Source: Gigaspora rosea (taxonomy: Eukaryota; Glomeromycota; Glomeromycetes; Diversisporales; Gigasporaceae). From it: a stretch of 64,000 nucleotides of DNA. A model generated the notes under the pieces. The model did no database searches. It saw nothing but the letters and a program-made list of their open reading frames with translations, and had not been told where the DNA came from. The stretch is taken from contig QKWP01000199.1 in assembly GCA_003550325.1 (NCBI GenBank), positions 244,346 through 308,345 of the forward strand, written 5' to 3'. Shown here in pieces: positions 48,521 to 58,172 of this stretch. The position numbers were made by a program, and so were the translations under genes. Each line of letters opens with the position of its first letter. The first letter of the stretch is position 1.

Positions 48521-48805
48521 ATGGGCTTGCAATTTAACATGATTAGCAAATTAAATGAGCACCTGGATGCATATGCAAACCAACAACCATCCCAGAATGT
48601 CCAGGCAAAAAAGAAAACCCCCACGTCTATACTTGAACACAACCATGAGTACAACCCTACTATTACTTCTGGAAGCAACTGTATAAACCTGGAAAAGAGC
48701 CTACATCAACAAGAAACAGTCATAGCCACACATAAACAGTTGCAACACTCTGCACAATTCAAATTATTATACAATATAACAACTAATAAAGCTCCTACTT
48801 TATAG
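48521..48805 (+). pseudogene. gag-like ORF1 remnant
   Basis: 94 codons, Q/N/H-rich, in the position expected for ORF1 between A1 and the RT. It contains SKLNEHLDAYANQQPSQN but no zinc knuckle. Identity rests on position; likely a fragment of a longer ORF (open-looking text also runs upstream from about 48430). Confidence 0.45.
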
Positions 48806-48907
48806 TTAGTAAATGAGAATATGTTAGCAGAGCACTCTTTCTGCATTCCTTTAACTAATATTGAATAGCACTTCCTATCTAAACTAGACCCACACCATTT
48901 CAATATA

Positions 48908-49080
48908 CAGTCAACTCCTGCAATAGTCACATCTCAAAATAGTCACAATTTTACTATAATCACCTTAACTTTCTGCATAATAATATATATACTATATAAA
49001 TTTTTCTCATATTAGTCACAATCTCACAATAGGTACATAAAAAGGTTGATTTTGGCATATGACTATTGTGAGAATTGACT
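48908..49080. mobile_element. 173-bp TA-flanked MITE nested in the retrotransposon
   Basis: TA at 48906-48907 and 49081-49082. Ends CAGTCAACTCCTGCAATAGT and (reversed) AGTCAATTCTCACAATAGTC. Contains several AATAGTCACAA units. No ORF. Confidence 0.75.
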
Positions 49081-49440
49081 TACAAACCCTATTAATATCC
49101 AGGCCTTCTGAAGCCTTATAGCCTTACACCCAAACTAACAATTCATCAACTATCTGGATAATAGCATCATAAATGGGTTCAGGTTCAACTTTAGAGAGAC
49201 TTGAACAAAACTCATCGAAGGGAACCTAAAATCTATTAACACCTCTTCTGAAGCATTTCAAACCTATATCAAAAACAAACTGACAACAAATGAATTTGCA
49301 GCCCATTCCAAGAAAACAACATGCCCTGTAAAACCTTCAAACCAATCCATGTGGATTAGTAAAGAAAAAACACTAATCTATAACATATTGAGTTATTTTT
49401 CATCTTTCATCTCCTTTAAATAGGAGTATTAACAACAGGA

Positions 49441-50650
49441 TTGACAAAGAAGAATTTTCTACAAAATACAAAAATGTAAACTATGTTTCAGCAGTGGCTG
49501 TATCCTGTCAAAAATAGACATCAAGGATGCATATCATATACTCCCAGTTTATCCAATAGACCAGCTCTTGAAAGGATTCTTCCATAATGACAACATTTAC
49601 TTTGACAAAGTTCTTACCTTCAGAAATCAAGCTTCTAGAGGAATTTTTTGCTGATTTGCTGATATCATAACTTGGGTTGCAATTCAACAAGGAATCCTAG
49701 CAATAATATACTATATAGATGATTTTCTAATAATCTCCCCAATAGATGGCTCACAAGAACTTCGACAATTCATTTGTATCCTCGATATTATTAATATACC
49801 TTATAAAGCATCAAAATTGAAAAAACCAGGCACTAACATCACTTTTCTAGACATGACACTGGATTCAGTATCTATAATAGCATTGATACCCCATCAGAAA
49901 AAAGAAAAGTTAATTCTTTTATTTAACCAATAGATATCTAAAAAATAGTATTTCCAGAAAGACCCCTAATCATTAGTTGGCTCACTGGTTTGGGCATGCC
50001 AAATAATTCCACAGAGAACACCTATTCATACAGAGACTTATCCTAGTACAAAATTCAGCCTGCTCTACTAAATGTTTCATACACATAATACAACCTATGA
50101 AGACTGATATCCAATAGTTGTTATCAATGATACTAACCTGGGCCAGCATCCAACTTCTACAGAATCGCACATAGTACCCTATACATACTATAAATCTATT
50201 TACAGATGCTTCAAATATAGGGAGAGGCACAATATTTTAAAATAGCTTTACCATATTCACATGGTCCAACAAATTCAATCTATCTGCAACTAATATTCAA
50301 ATACGAAAACTGCTAACTACTCTAATTACCATATGAACTCTATGTAGCAGAAAAGAAAGCTTATAATTTGAACTAACAATCTAGCCAACATGAAAGCATA
50401 TTACACAGGCTACTATAAAAACCTGGACATCAATAACCTAATAGTTAGCAAATACATAATCCAAATTTAGAGCAATTTCTTAATAAAATTAAGCACATAC
50501 CAGGAGTAGACAACCAGGATGCATATTTGCTTTCTCGCAATAGGCACTATAAATATATTGCAAATAACCTTTTAGCACAATACTTCTTACCAGATACCCT
50601 TAAAAAATACAGGCATCTAATCACCTTTATACCTTCTTTTAAACAATAGA
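49441..50650 (+). pseudogene. reverse transcriptase and RNase H of the DIRS-type element
   Basis: Frame from 49508 reads SKIDIKDAYHILPV, then a GFF block, IYFDKVLTF, FADIITWVAIQQG and YIDDFLII (catalytic YIDD at 49712-49723), the order and spacing of DIRS-family RT. A TGA at 49652-49654 replaces an expected tryptophan codon before FADII. Further on, LFTDASNIGRG (about 50194) marks RNase H, and IPGVDNQDAYLLSR (about 50497-50545, with one stop-free stretch) matches its C-terminal region. Multiple stops elsewhere; not functional. Would make cDNA from element RNA. Confidence 0.75.
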
Positions 50651-50935
50651 AAGAATAACTCAGAGAACTTCACAGATCGAACTACTACTGGCCAATACCA
50701 ACAACTTTAACTCTTTTAACAACCAATCTTCTCTTGACAAACAAGCTGCACTTATTTTAAATATTGATACACCAATCTACAAATTATACAAGCCAACTAT
50801 CAATGATATGAAAAACTTGCTAATGATAACCAATAGCACAATAATGACAACTTCATCTGGCCAATTTACAAAAACTCACTAATTAATTACCAATCCAGAT
50901 AAGATCAGCACTATAGCTATATTATTACTATATAT

Positions 50936-51227
50936 GAAATTGGGGATAAACAAATATATAAACAATATATTAGTAAATCTGATTATGACCCTTATGAAAA
51001 GTTTTTTTTGTACTAAATAAATATTATTTTTTAATATAAGTAAAATTGCAAAGCAGGTTCTTGTGCATCTACTGGTAAAATTTCATTAAAATCGGATCTG
51101 TAAATAAAAAGATATGAGTAAAAACGTCTTTAAAATTCTTTACATCATATAAAAATTTTATATATACAGCCTGTTTCAGATTTTGTACTACATTGTTTAT
51201 ATATTTGTTTTGCCCCAATTCCAAATA
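50936..51227. mobile_element. MITE with ATTGGGGNNAAACAAATATA ends
   Basis: Left GAAATTGGGGATAAACAAAT and right (reversed) GGAATTGGGGCAAAACAAAT, inverted similarity extending about 45 bp through ATATAAACAAT and AAATCTGA. No clear TSD. It interrupts the region between RNase H and the recombinase. Confidence 0.65.
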
Positions 51228-51299
51228 TAAAAATATTGCTGATCTTATCCGAATTGGCAATTAAATATATTATCTTTTTTCACAAAACAGTTTCACCCA

Positions 51300-52010
51300 C
51301 CATGATTCTATCATATTTAGCAGTACTAAACACTACTATGAACGCAACCATTACAACTGGACAAACATTCTAACTGATCTATTTATAATCCAACTTTTAA
51401 AAACCATTAGCTTGTTCTATTCTCACTCTACTATCAAATAAAAAGCACATATTACTCGCCAATATCCTGATCTAAACTAGATATAACAGATCCTACAAAC
51501 ATTCTATTTTAGGCAGTAGCGCTCTTAGCTTTTTATAAACTAGCCTGCCTGAGAGAGCTTCTACTGAACAGCCAATCAGACTCATCCAAAGTTCTACCAT
51601 TAGTTGTACTAAGTTTAGAGAAAACCAGCAACACCACTTTTGCCCTCATTCAACTGACTAAAACAAAGGTTCACAAATCTGCAAACTGTGCAATATTAAA
51701 TATAAATTCAACAAATGATTCATTATGTCTGGTATGTGTATTAAAAATATATGTATACTACAGAACACAACTATCATATGCCAACAACTGCCCATTGCTC
51801 TTTGCCAAACCTGACAGTCCTGAGCCATGAAACTCTGCTTTATAACCAAACTAAAACAACTACTGCTAATGAAAATATAGCAAGACACAGTTTTTGTACA
51901 AAAGGAACAGCTGAACTTGTAATGCAAGGCATCCAACTTGTGTTAATTCAAAAAATCAGTAAATGGGAGGGACTCTGAATCATTTTACAGATATATCAGA
52001 GACCACACAG
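51300..52010 (+). pseudogene. tyrosine recombinase of the DIRS-type element
   Basis: The frame 51751-51978 ends with ARHSFCTKGTAELVMQGI, then LIQKISKWEG; after one extra G (51966-51972) the next frame continues DSESFYRYIRDH. This is the C-terminal block of tyrosine recombinases (HxxR, G-rich helix, then the nucleophile tyrosine). The HxxR arginine is cysteine here (TGT, one transition from CGT), so the copy is catalytically dead even apart from the frameshift. Earlier parts are too decayed to align by eye. In an intact element it would insert circular cDNA. Confidence 0.7.
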
Positions 52011-52139
52011 AACTATTGCATCGATTCTCACTAACACCATATCGGCCGATTTGGTTTGACTCCAAAATTAGCCAATCATGATTGAGAATTATTTGCCATT
52101 AAAATTTATTACAAGGAGAGTTTTTACAAAAAACAGTCT

Positions 52140-52849
52140 TTTAAATTCACTTTGAAGTCATAATTAAGTGTAGAATATTGCAATATCTACATGTTTTATT
52201 ATTAGCTAAAAGTAGGTTAAAAAGGCTGTTTTCCTGTAAAATTACTTCCGGATTCGCCCTTACCCATTATACAACTGATCGTTCAAATGACAAACCGATC
52301 GTTCACTACCTGAAAATACCCGAGCACTTCAACAACTAGTGATAGTGCTTTCTTTTACGGCTTAGTGTAGTTGTTTTTTTAGTATTTATTGCTTGTCTAT
52401 TTCATATAAAGGCTAAAAAGCTTTTTTTATTGAATGTTTCGTTTGTTATTCTTCACGTCATTTAATGGCAAAAGTCCGTGTAACTGTTTATCGAAAAAAG
52501 ACCCCTAAAAATCAAATTGGGGGATATGCATACATTGCCTGAGCCTCAAATAACACTTTGGAACCTTTAGCTCAGCCAAAAAAAAAAATTAAAAATAAAA
52601 ATAGATATATAAATAAATATGTACAAATACAGATATAACAGAATACAATACACTCATAAATACAATAAGCCAATAGTCAAAAAAGAAAAAAAAGGAAGGG
52701 GAAGAAAAGTAAGTAATATATATAAAATATATTAAACTTTGTAAGTATATTAACTCAAAACTAACCTTTCTCCTCAAAGTCACAAAAAATGATTTGTCCC
52801 AAAAAAAAAAAAATCAAAAATCAAATCAAAAAAAGAAAAAAAAATCAAA
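52140..52849. other. untranslated 3' region of the retrotransposon
   Basis: AT-rich with A runs (52580-52860); no ORF supported. It lies between the recombinase remnant and repeat B1. Confidence 0.4.
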
Positions 52850-53434
52850 CCACAAAATATAAGTGCCTCAAATAACAGAGTCATGAAATCTTTTTAGAAC
52901 ATGCTCATGATTTAGCTATTTTAATAGCTGGCTTGCTTCAGCAGAATGGGAAACTACCAGCTGATACTCATATTAATAATGCTTAAACAATTTATACTAG
53001 GTCTGTTTTGGTAACCCCTGTGCAATTATTGTTGCTAATTTTCAGAGGAATTGCCACTTTAGTGCCTATTATTATTTATTCATATATTAATATGTACAAT
53101 ATAAGTATACATTATTGAGCAAAAATTGTTGAATAACGGCAATTTGGCAAATGAGCACGTGCCACTTGTGGCACATGTGCCAATTATTTGTCAAATTACC
53201 ATATTTGACAATTTGCCCAATAATAGTATTATCCAGCAATTTATGATCATGATTAGTAGAGAGTCACTCACTGAGTTTTAATTTGAATAAACATGATTAT
53301 GTTGTAACACATGAAAAAATAACAGCAAGAAATTTTTTCATGATCATATGAGTTTGCCGAATAATAATAATTATATTCTGGCTTCTTATTAAGCCAACCT
53401 AGCCAAACACATAAGTGCGAAAAATGTTTTTTGC
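52850..53434 (+). repeat. split direct repeat B1
   Basis: Matches B2 through GAACATG, CTATTTTAA(T/C)AGC(T/C)GGCTTGCTT, GGTCTGTTTT, AATTATTGTTGCTAATTTT and CACATAAG.GCGAAAA. It carries an extra ~250-bp insertion (about 53112-53365) absent from B2. Confidence 0.75.
53112..53365. mobile_element. ~250-bp hairpin insertion in B1
   Basis: Absent from B2. The left TTATTGAGCAAA and right TTTGCCGAATAA ends are roughly inverted. Inside, GAGCACGTGCCAC and GTGGCACATGTGCC form a strong hairpin, with AATTTGGCAAAT / ATTTGTCAAATT arms around it. No ORF. Confidence 0.55.
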
Positions 53435-53437
53435 AAA

Positions 53438-53666
53438 AGTTAACTATAATGCAACTATTTAAAAAACTACAAAGCGCCAATTGCAACCCAGTGACCCGAG
53501 TATAGGAATAGAGCACTCAAGTATGAACGTAATGAACTAATTAGATGTACACATGAGGCTCAAAGCATGAGCCAATCAGGTAGTATTACACAGAGCCCAA
53601 TAATTATAACACAGGCTATCAATGAACTTCATGCAAATATACCTGTTGATCATATGATGTTATACT
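53438..53666 (+). repeat. split direct repeat A2, left part
   Basis: Matches A1 up to TGATCATATGATGTTA, then is cut by the 53667 insertion; the remainder resumes at 56312. Confidence 0.8.
53659..53666. repeat. 8-bp target-site duplication, left (GTTATACT)
   Basis: Repeated exactly at 56304-56311; A1 has the sequence once (GTTACACC). Confidence 0.85.
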
Positions 53667-53698
53667 TATACATGTTGGCAAAATTAAAAATTTTAAAA

Positions 53699-53912
53699 TA
53701 CCACCCAAATCCCAAATCCCAAATCCCATATCCCAAATCCCATATCCCAAATTTCACCCAAATCCCAAATCCCAAATCCCACTCAAATCCCAAATCCTGC
53801 CCAAATCCCAAATCCCAAATTCCACCCAAATCCCAAATCCCACCCAAATCCCAAATCCCAATCCCAATCCCTAATCCCAAATTCTATCCCAAATCCAAAA
53901 TCCCATCCCAAA
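53699..53912 (+). repeat. CCCAAATC heptamer minisatellite, left arm
   Basis: About 28 units of CCCAAAT(C) with CCCATAT and CCCACC variants. The ORFs on both strands here are repeat translations. Confidence 0.9.
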
Positions 53913-54410
53913 TTTTGAAAAAAAAATACAATAATAATACTATTATAAAAATGCATTTGCTAGAAATCAGCAGCTGAAATTGTAGATCAAAAAAAAAGAA
54001 ATCACTAAAAAATTGCTCGATTATTTGTGATTTCTGATTTTTTAAAACTACACCGATATGAAATTATCATATCAGAGTTTTTAAGAAATCAGAAATCACA
54101 ATCAAGTAATTTCTTAGTAATTTCTTTTTTTGATTTACAAATTTTACAAAAATTTTGCAAGCCACAATATTATTATGATTTTTTGATTTTTTGTTTTTTA
54201 TTTATTTAATTTAAATACGATTATTATTTTTTATTACTGTAATTTAAATACGATTAATACGATTATTTTAAATATGGATATGTTGAATATGATTATTTTT
54301 TAAATTATTTTTATTTTATTTTATATTTAACTATTTATATATTTAATTTTTTGATATTGCATAAAAAGTAGACAGGTTTTCTGAACCAGAGCTCATACGT
54401 CGCCCAACTA

Positions 54411-56013
54411 CCATAAACTGCCGTATAAATGACCCGGGTCTGTTACATTTTACCCATTTCAAAACCTATTAATAGACCCCGGGTCTCTTGTATGGGTATG
54501 GATCTGATAACTGGAAAATTTATATATGAAAATTTATATAAAGGTATAATATATATTGCATATCTAACATGTAAATTTAACCTTTTATATATGCGTACTT
54601 ATAGTTGGTGGTAGAATTAATTTTATTAATTTTACAAATTAATACGTTACAACACATGCTATATATTTTTTGCTATTGTTAAACCATAAAGCAGTAATGC
54701 CGTTAAGCTATAATGTCGTAACTGGTAATGCCGTAATACAAAGAAGTAATTTAAAGTTGTATGGATTATTCGTTACAAAATACGCTTTAGTTTTCTTATC
54801 GCTGCATGAGCTTCATTGATAACTGTTGAAGGAAATGGATCAGTTACTCTAAATGGTAATGTTGGTGCTAAAATTTTATAAATAGAAGAATTGTTGATAA
54901 TGTCTGTCTATTTGGAATAACAGATTTTTGGAATAAATCATCCCAAAGATTTCTTCAAGAATATTTTTATATGGTATTAGCGAATTTCGGGGCCTAATGC
55001 AAAAATTAAAGTGACGTATGATAAATTTTGTGGTAATCATAATGAAATATGAGGCGAACCCCACTTTGTAGATCATGTTAGAGTAAGTAATCTGCATTTT
55101 ATTATGATTTTGTTATAATAAAAGCAGATTTCACCATTAAAAATGTCTTCATCTGATATTTAGAAATAGCGGATAAGAGATAAACAATTCCGTAAAGTAG
55201 TTTAAAATTAAGTCTTCATGTGACCAAATTTTAGTATCAGTCGGTAAATCTGTACTTTGAGCAATTCCCCATCTGATAACATGATCCCAAATTTTCCCTT
55301 CATCCATCTCGCTTAATAAGTGACATTAGTGCATTTCTGGAAGTGAGGTAAAATTTTCTGACAATGTATCAAGATAAAATTCAGAAGCAACAAGGATAAA
55401 TAATGCGTCTTGATCTTTTTCTAACAAAACCACTCCTCCGTAAATATATCTATTAAATTAGTAAGTTTAATAATTTAAAAATTAGTTCTCACATATACAT
55501 GATACATAAACTGAGTAACCATCATCTTAGTGATCCGTAAGAATGCTACTTTAAAATAAAGGGGTAGCTTAAATATACACTTACCTAATCATTATTTCAA
55601 AATGTTGAATAGAAACGTGCTTTAAATTAATCGTTTTAATATTATTTTTATCTTTGTTAATATTTGCTAATTCATTACGGAAATACAAAGTTCTGTATCT
55701 CAAAATATTAGTATGCGCTTGGAATATTTTATTATTAGGTGAATCCCCCATTAATGCGAATTTATACTGATAGCGTGTTTTATTATGATTGGCTAATTTT
55801 AATGATCATATCGGGTTGGCAGGTTGATTTACAAAAATTGCCCAGGTCTTTTAAAATTTTATTCCTATTTGTATACCCGGGTCTTTCAAAATTTTATTCC
55901 TATTTGTATACCCGGGTCTTTTACATTTTACCGAAAATTACCCCATACTATAGACCCGGTCTAATTCATAGGGGGTCTGATATGTGGGGGTCGTTTATAC
56001 GGCAGTTTGCGGG
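54411..56013 (-). mobile_element. pogo-like TIR element carrying a BTB gene fragment
   Basis: TA at 54409-54410 and 56014-56015. Inverted ends share AAACTGCCGTATAAA followed by GACCC. Subterminal CCCGGGTCTT units occur on both sides (54432, 54479; 55876, 55913), as in the intact pogo element at 27065. On the right a 38-bp segment (TTTCAAAATTTTATTCC .. ACCCGGGTC) is tandemly doubled. No transposase; the cargo is a BTB/BACK pseudogene with its intron. Confidence 0.75.
54773..55797 (-). pseudogene. BTB/BACK-domain protein gene fragment
   Basis: Minus strand. Exon 1 (about 55797-55585) reads IFQAHTNILRYRTLYFRNEL and then INLKHVSIQHFEIMIR, the core of a BTB/POZ domain. A GT-AG intron (55584-55450, GTAAGTG..TTTAATAG) is followed by exon 2, which begins YIYGGVVLLEKD and continues FILVASEFYLDTL, then IWDHVIRWGIAQSTDLP and WSHEDL (BACK region), IPYKNILEE, and TLPFRVTDPFPSTVINEAH near the end. 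At least two in-frame stops and two shifts. BTB proteins of this kind normally act as substrate adaptors of cullin-3 ligases; this fragment starts inside the BTB domain and cannot be functional. The retained intron shows the copy was made at DNA level. Confidence 0.75.
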
Positions 56014-56099
56014 TAATTCTGGAGTCTACTATGATTACCGTTTAGCACTGCCTATAATATCTCTACAAAATAATGGGCCGGGTATTTGATCATGTGAAT

Positions 56100-56285
56100 T
56101 TGGATTTGGGATGGGATTTGGGATTTGGCCGGGTTTGAGATTTGGGAGGGATTTGGGATTTGGCCGGGTTTGGGATTTGGGATGGGATTTGGGATTTGTC
56201 CATTTTTGCCATATGGGATTTTCAAGTATGGCCGGACAATCTCATTTGTCCGGGTTTGTCCATGGACAAATCCCAAATCCCATGA
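56100..56285 (-). repeat. GGGATTTGGGAT minisatellite, right arm
   Basis: Reverse-orientation counterpart of the 53699 array, with GGGATTTG and GGCCGGGTTTG variants. Confidence 0.85.
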
Positions 56286-56303
56286 GTTTTGCCGGCAAGT
56301 ATA

Positions 56304-56311
56304 GTTATACT
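56304..56311. repeat. 8-bp target-site duplication, right (GTTATACT)
   Basis: Partner of 53659-53666. Confidence 0.85.
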
Positions 56312-56391
56312 AGGCATTAATGGAAACCCACATAAATACATGCACTGCAAAGTCCCTCTTTCACTACTCACAAGCAAATTAATAATCTGAA
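56312..56391 (+). repeat. split direct repeat A2, right part
   Basis: Resumes the A repeat with GGCATTAATGG, CCACATAAATACA, CTACTCACAAGCAAAT and AATAATCTGAAAT, as in A1 up to 48286. Confidence 0.8.
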
Positions 56392-56408
56392 ATTTGTTTT
56401 ACCCATCT

Positions 56409-56711
56409 TTCCACAAAAATTAATATACTTATAACTGAACATGTTTACAATTCTGCTATTTTAACAGCCGGCTTGCTTTAGCAAGCAGGAAACCACTAGC
56501 TAATAATCATATCAATAATACTTAAACAATCTACTACCTGGTCTGTTTTAGCAACCCTCGCGAATTATTGTTGCTAATTTTTAGAAGAATTGCTGCTTCA
56601 GTGCCTATTATTATTTACTTATATATTAATACAATATAATAATAAATTATATTATAGCTCCTTATTGAGCCAGCTTAGTCAAATACATAAGCACGAAAAT
56701 GTTTTTTGTGT
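56409..56711 (+). repeat. split direct repeat B2
   Basis: Second copy of B, directly after A2, ending in ACGAAAATGTTTTTTG as B1 does before A2. Confidence 0.75.
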
Positions 56712-56900
56712 ATCGGGTTTTGCTCATGTGATATTAAACCAATTAGCATTTCAAAACATATAAACAGATCAATACAGATCAGTCTAATATACAGATAACC
56801 CCATAAAAATTATTATTAAAAGTTCCTGAATAACTATATATTATGCTCTGAACTTTAACATTTCATATTTTTCTAGTATTATTAACCATGTACTAATTAA

Positions 56901-57418
56901 GGATAGGGGTACATAGATCATTTATCATATGATTTTCATGGTACAATAAGATTTATATAGAAATTGAAAATGTGCTACTAATAAAACTTTTTATAGTTGC
57001 AACCAAATTTGACTAAAATTTTATAATATATAGAATAAAACGCACATTTTATAATAGTAAAATTTTAATATAGTATATATAATATTTAAAAAAATTATAC
57101 TTCTATATATAATAAAGTTTCCCCAGTTGGCTCAAATTTTTCTGAGTTATACAAAATAATTAATTTTAATTGGTCGATATCATATGATTATTATATGATT
57201 TTTGTAAACAACTTTCGACATTTAAAGTTTAAATCTTTATAACTTGATGAATATTCAACCAATTTTGATAATTTTACTATTTTTAGAATCGCAAAACCTG
57301 TTCTATGATTTTATTTAATAATTTAAATGATTTGCTTAAAAAAATTTTACTAAACTTTAAAAAGAAAAAATCGATTCCACAAAAATTATATGATAAATGA
57401 TCTATGTACCCCCTACTC
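56901..57418 (-). mobile_element. TTAA-flanked MITE, copy 2 (518 bp)
   Basis: TTAA at 56897-56900 and 57419-57422. Ends GGATAGGGGTACATAGATCA and (reversed) GAGTAGGGGGTACATAGATC; the ATCATTTATCATATGAT block follows on both sides. Reverse-orientation match to 24863-25383. Confidence 0.8.
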
Positions 57419-57443
57419 TTAAGCATCTTGTACTGATAAGTGT

Positions 57444-57456
57444 GTGATACCCTTTT
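57444..57456. repeat. 13-bp target-site duplication, SINE 3' side
   Basis: GTGATACCCTTTT, repeated at 58160-58172. Confidence 0.75.
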
Positions 57457-58159
57457 TTTTTTTTTTAACCTAGTTCACTATGCTAGGGGCGCGGTTTGGT
57501 GCTCATTTATTAAAATCAATTTTTATTATTACATGTTCGATAATCTATTTTCCTAATTTAACTGAACTATCTAAGAATCGTCCATACATTCCTAATCCGT
57601 ACTCAGGTCCGCCGGACCCTTTCCTATTCTTACCATGTCCATCTGGCGTCCCGACTTCCAAACCTATTCAGTTCTTTCAGAAATTTTCATTCTGGGGGTG
57701 GTACAGGATTACTCTGCTTTCCGTCCGGCTTATTAAGGCGGACTTCAGTCCCTTGCTTCGGTCATCCTTCTGTTTCAGATTAAGGCAGGTCTTCCTAGGT
57801 CCAGATCCTGCAGCTCTTTTTTTTATTAAGGTCATATGACGTACTTCATAGATGTTCACAACCGGTTTTACAACCAGCTGACCTTATTTAACCAGAGGGT
57901 TTCACTGGAACTTTGCCTTCAACCAGAATTCCACCGGAAGTATCCAAATCAACCGGAATTTCACCGGAAGTATCCAAATCAAGAAATCACACACGCTATG
58001 TAGCTGTGTTGCCAATCGTGGTCCTTGCATCCTAGTCCAAACCGTCCATCTCGTGATCTTATAGAATTATGTTCCTGGTAGAGCTTGAACCGGCGACCTT
58101 GCGACTAGAACGACTTAGCAACCTGGGAGCACAACCACTACGCTATCGACCTATAGGTC
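57457..58159 (-). mobile_element. tRNA-headed SINE, about 700 bp
   Basis: On the minus strand the element starts near 58159 with a tRNA-like head. An A-box-like TAGCGTAGTGG is near 58140, and a B-box-like GGTTCAAGC is near 58090. The body is GC-richer than its surroundings, and the element ends in a poly-A (T run on plus, 57453-57466). A 13-bp TSD flanks it. A duplicated ACCGGAA(T)TT..GGAAGTATCCAAATCAA segment lies at 57925-57985. The 119-codon plus ORF 57480-57839 lies in the body on the wrong strand. The T-arm does not pair, so it is not a working tRNA. Confidence 0.75.
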
Positions 58160-58172
58160 GTGATACCCTTTT
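58160..58172. repeat. 13-bp target-site duplication, SINE 5' side
   Basis: GTGATACCCTTTT, partner of 57444-57456. Confidence 0.75.

Larger units (their letters stand above)
53667..56303. mobile_element. hAT-like element with CCCAAAT subterminal arrays
   Basis: Left end TATACATGTTGGCAAAATT, right end (reversed) TATACTTGCCGGCAAAACT; 8-bp TSD GTTATACT. Directly inside each end lie CCCAAATC arrays in opposite orientation. The central part is occupied by the pogo-like element 54411-56013. No hAT transposase. Confidence 0.8.
47999..56711 (+). mobile_element. tyrosine-recombinase retrotransposon with split direct repeats
   Basis: Order: repeat A1 (47999-48286), gag-like ORF, RT/RNase H region, tyrosine recombinase, repeat B1 (52850-53434), A2 (53438-53666 continued at 56312-56391), B2 (about 56409-56711). 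A1-ORFs-B1-A2-B2 is the split-direct-repeat layout of PAT/Ngaro-type DIRS elements. Coding parts carry stops and shifts. At least four later insertions interrupt it, the largest being 53667-56303. Confidence 0.8.

Noticed and set aside
49508..52010. Bacterial phage integrase or CRISPR adaptation module
   Set aside because: The recombinase remnant lies behind RT and RNase H in a repeat-flanked unit of a eukaryotic genome; a DIRS-type element explains all parts.
53567..53977. 136-codon proline/serine/lysine repeat protein and its antisense glycine/tryptophan ORF
   Set aside because: Both are translations of the CCCAAATC minisatellite inside a TIR element.
57480..57839. 119-codon ORF with GC-rich codons
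   Set aside because: It lies inside a SINE body, antisense to the element, and has no recognisable domain.
58080..58159. tRNA gene on the minus strand
   Set aside because: A and B boxes are present, but the T-stem and acceptor stem do not pair and the sequence is the head of a TSD-flanked SINE.
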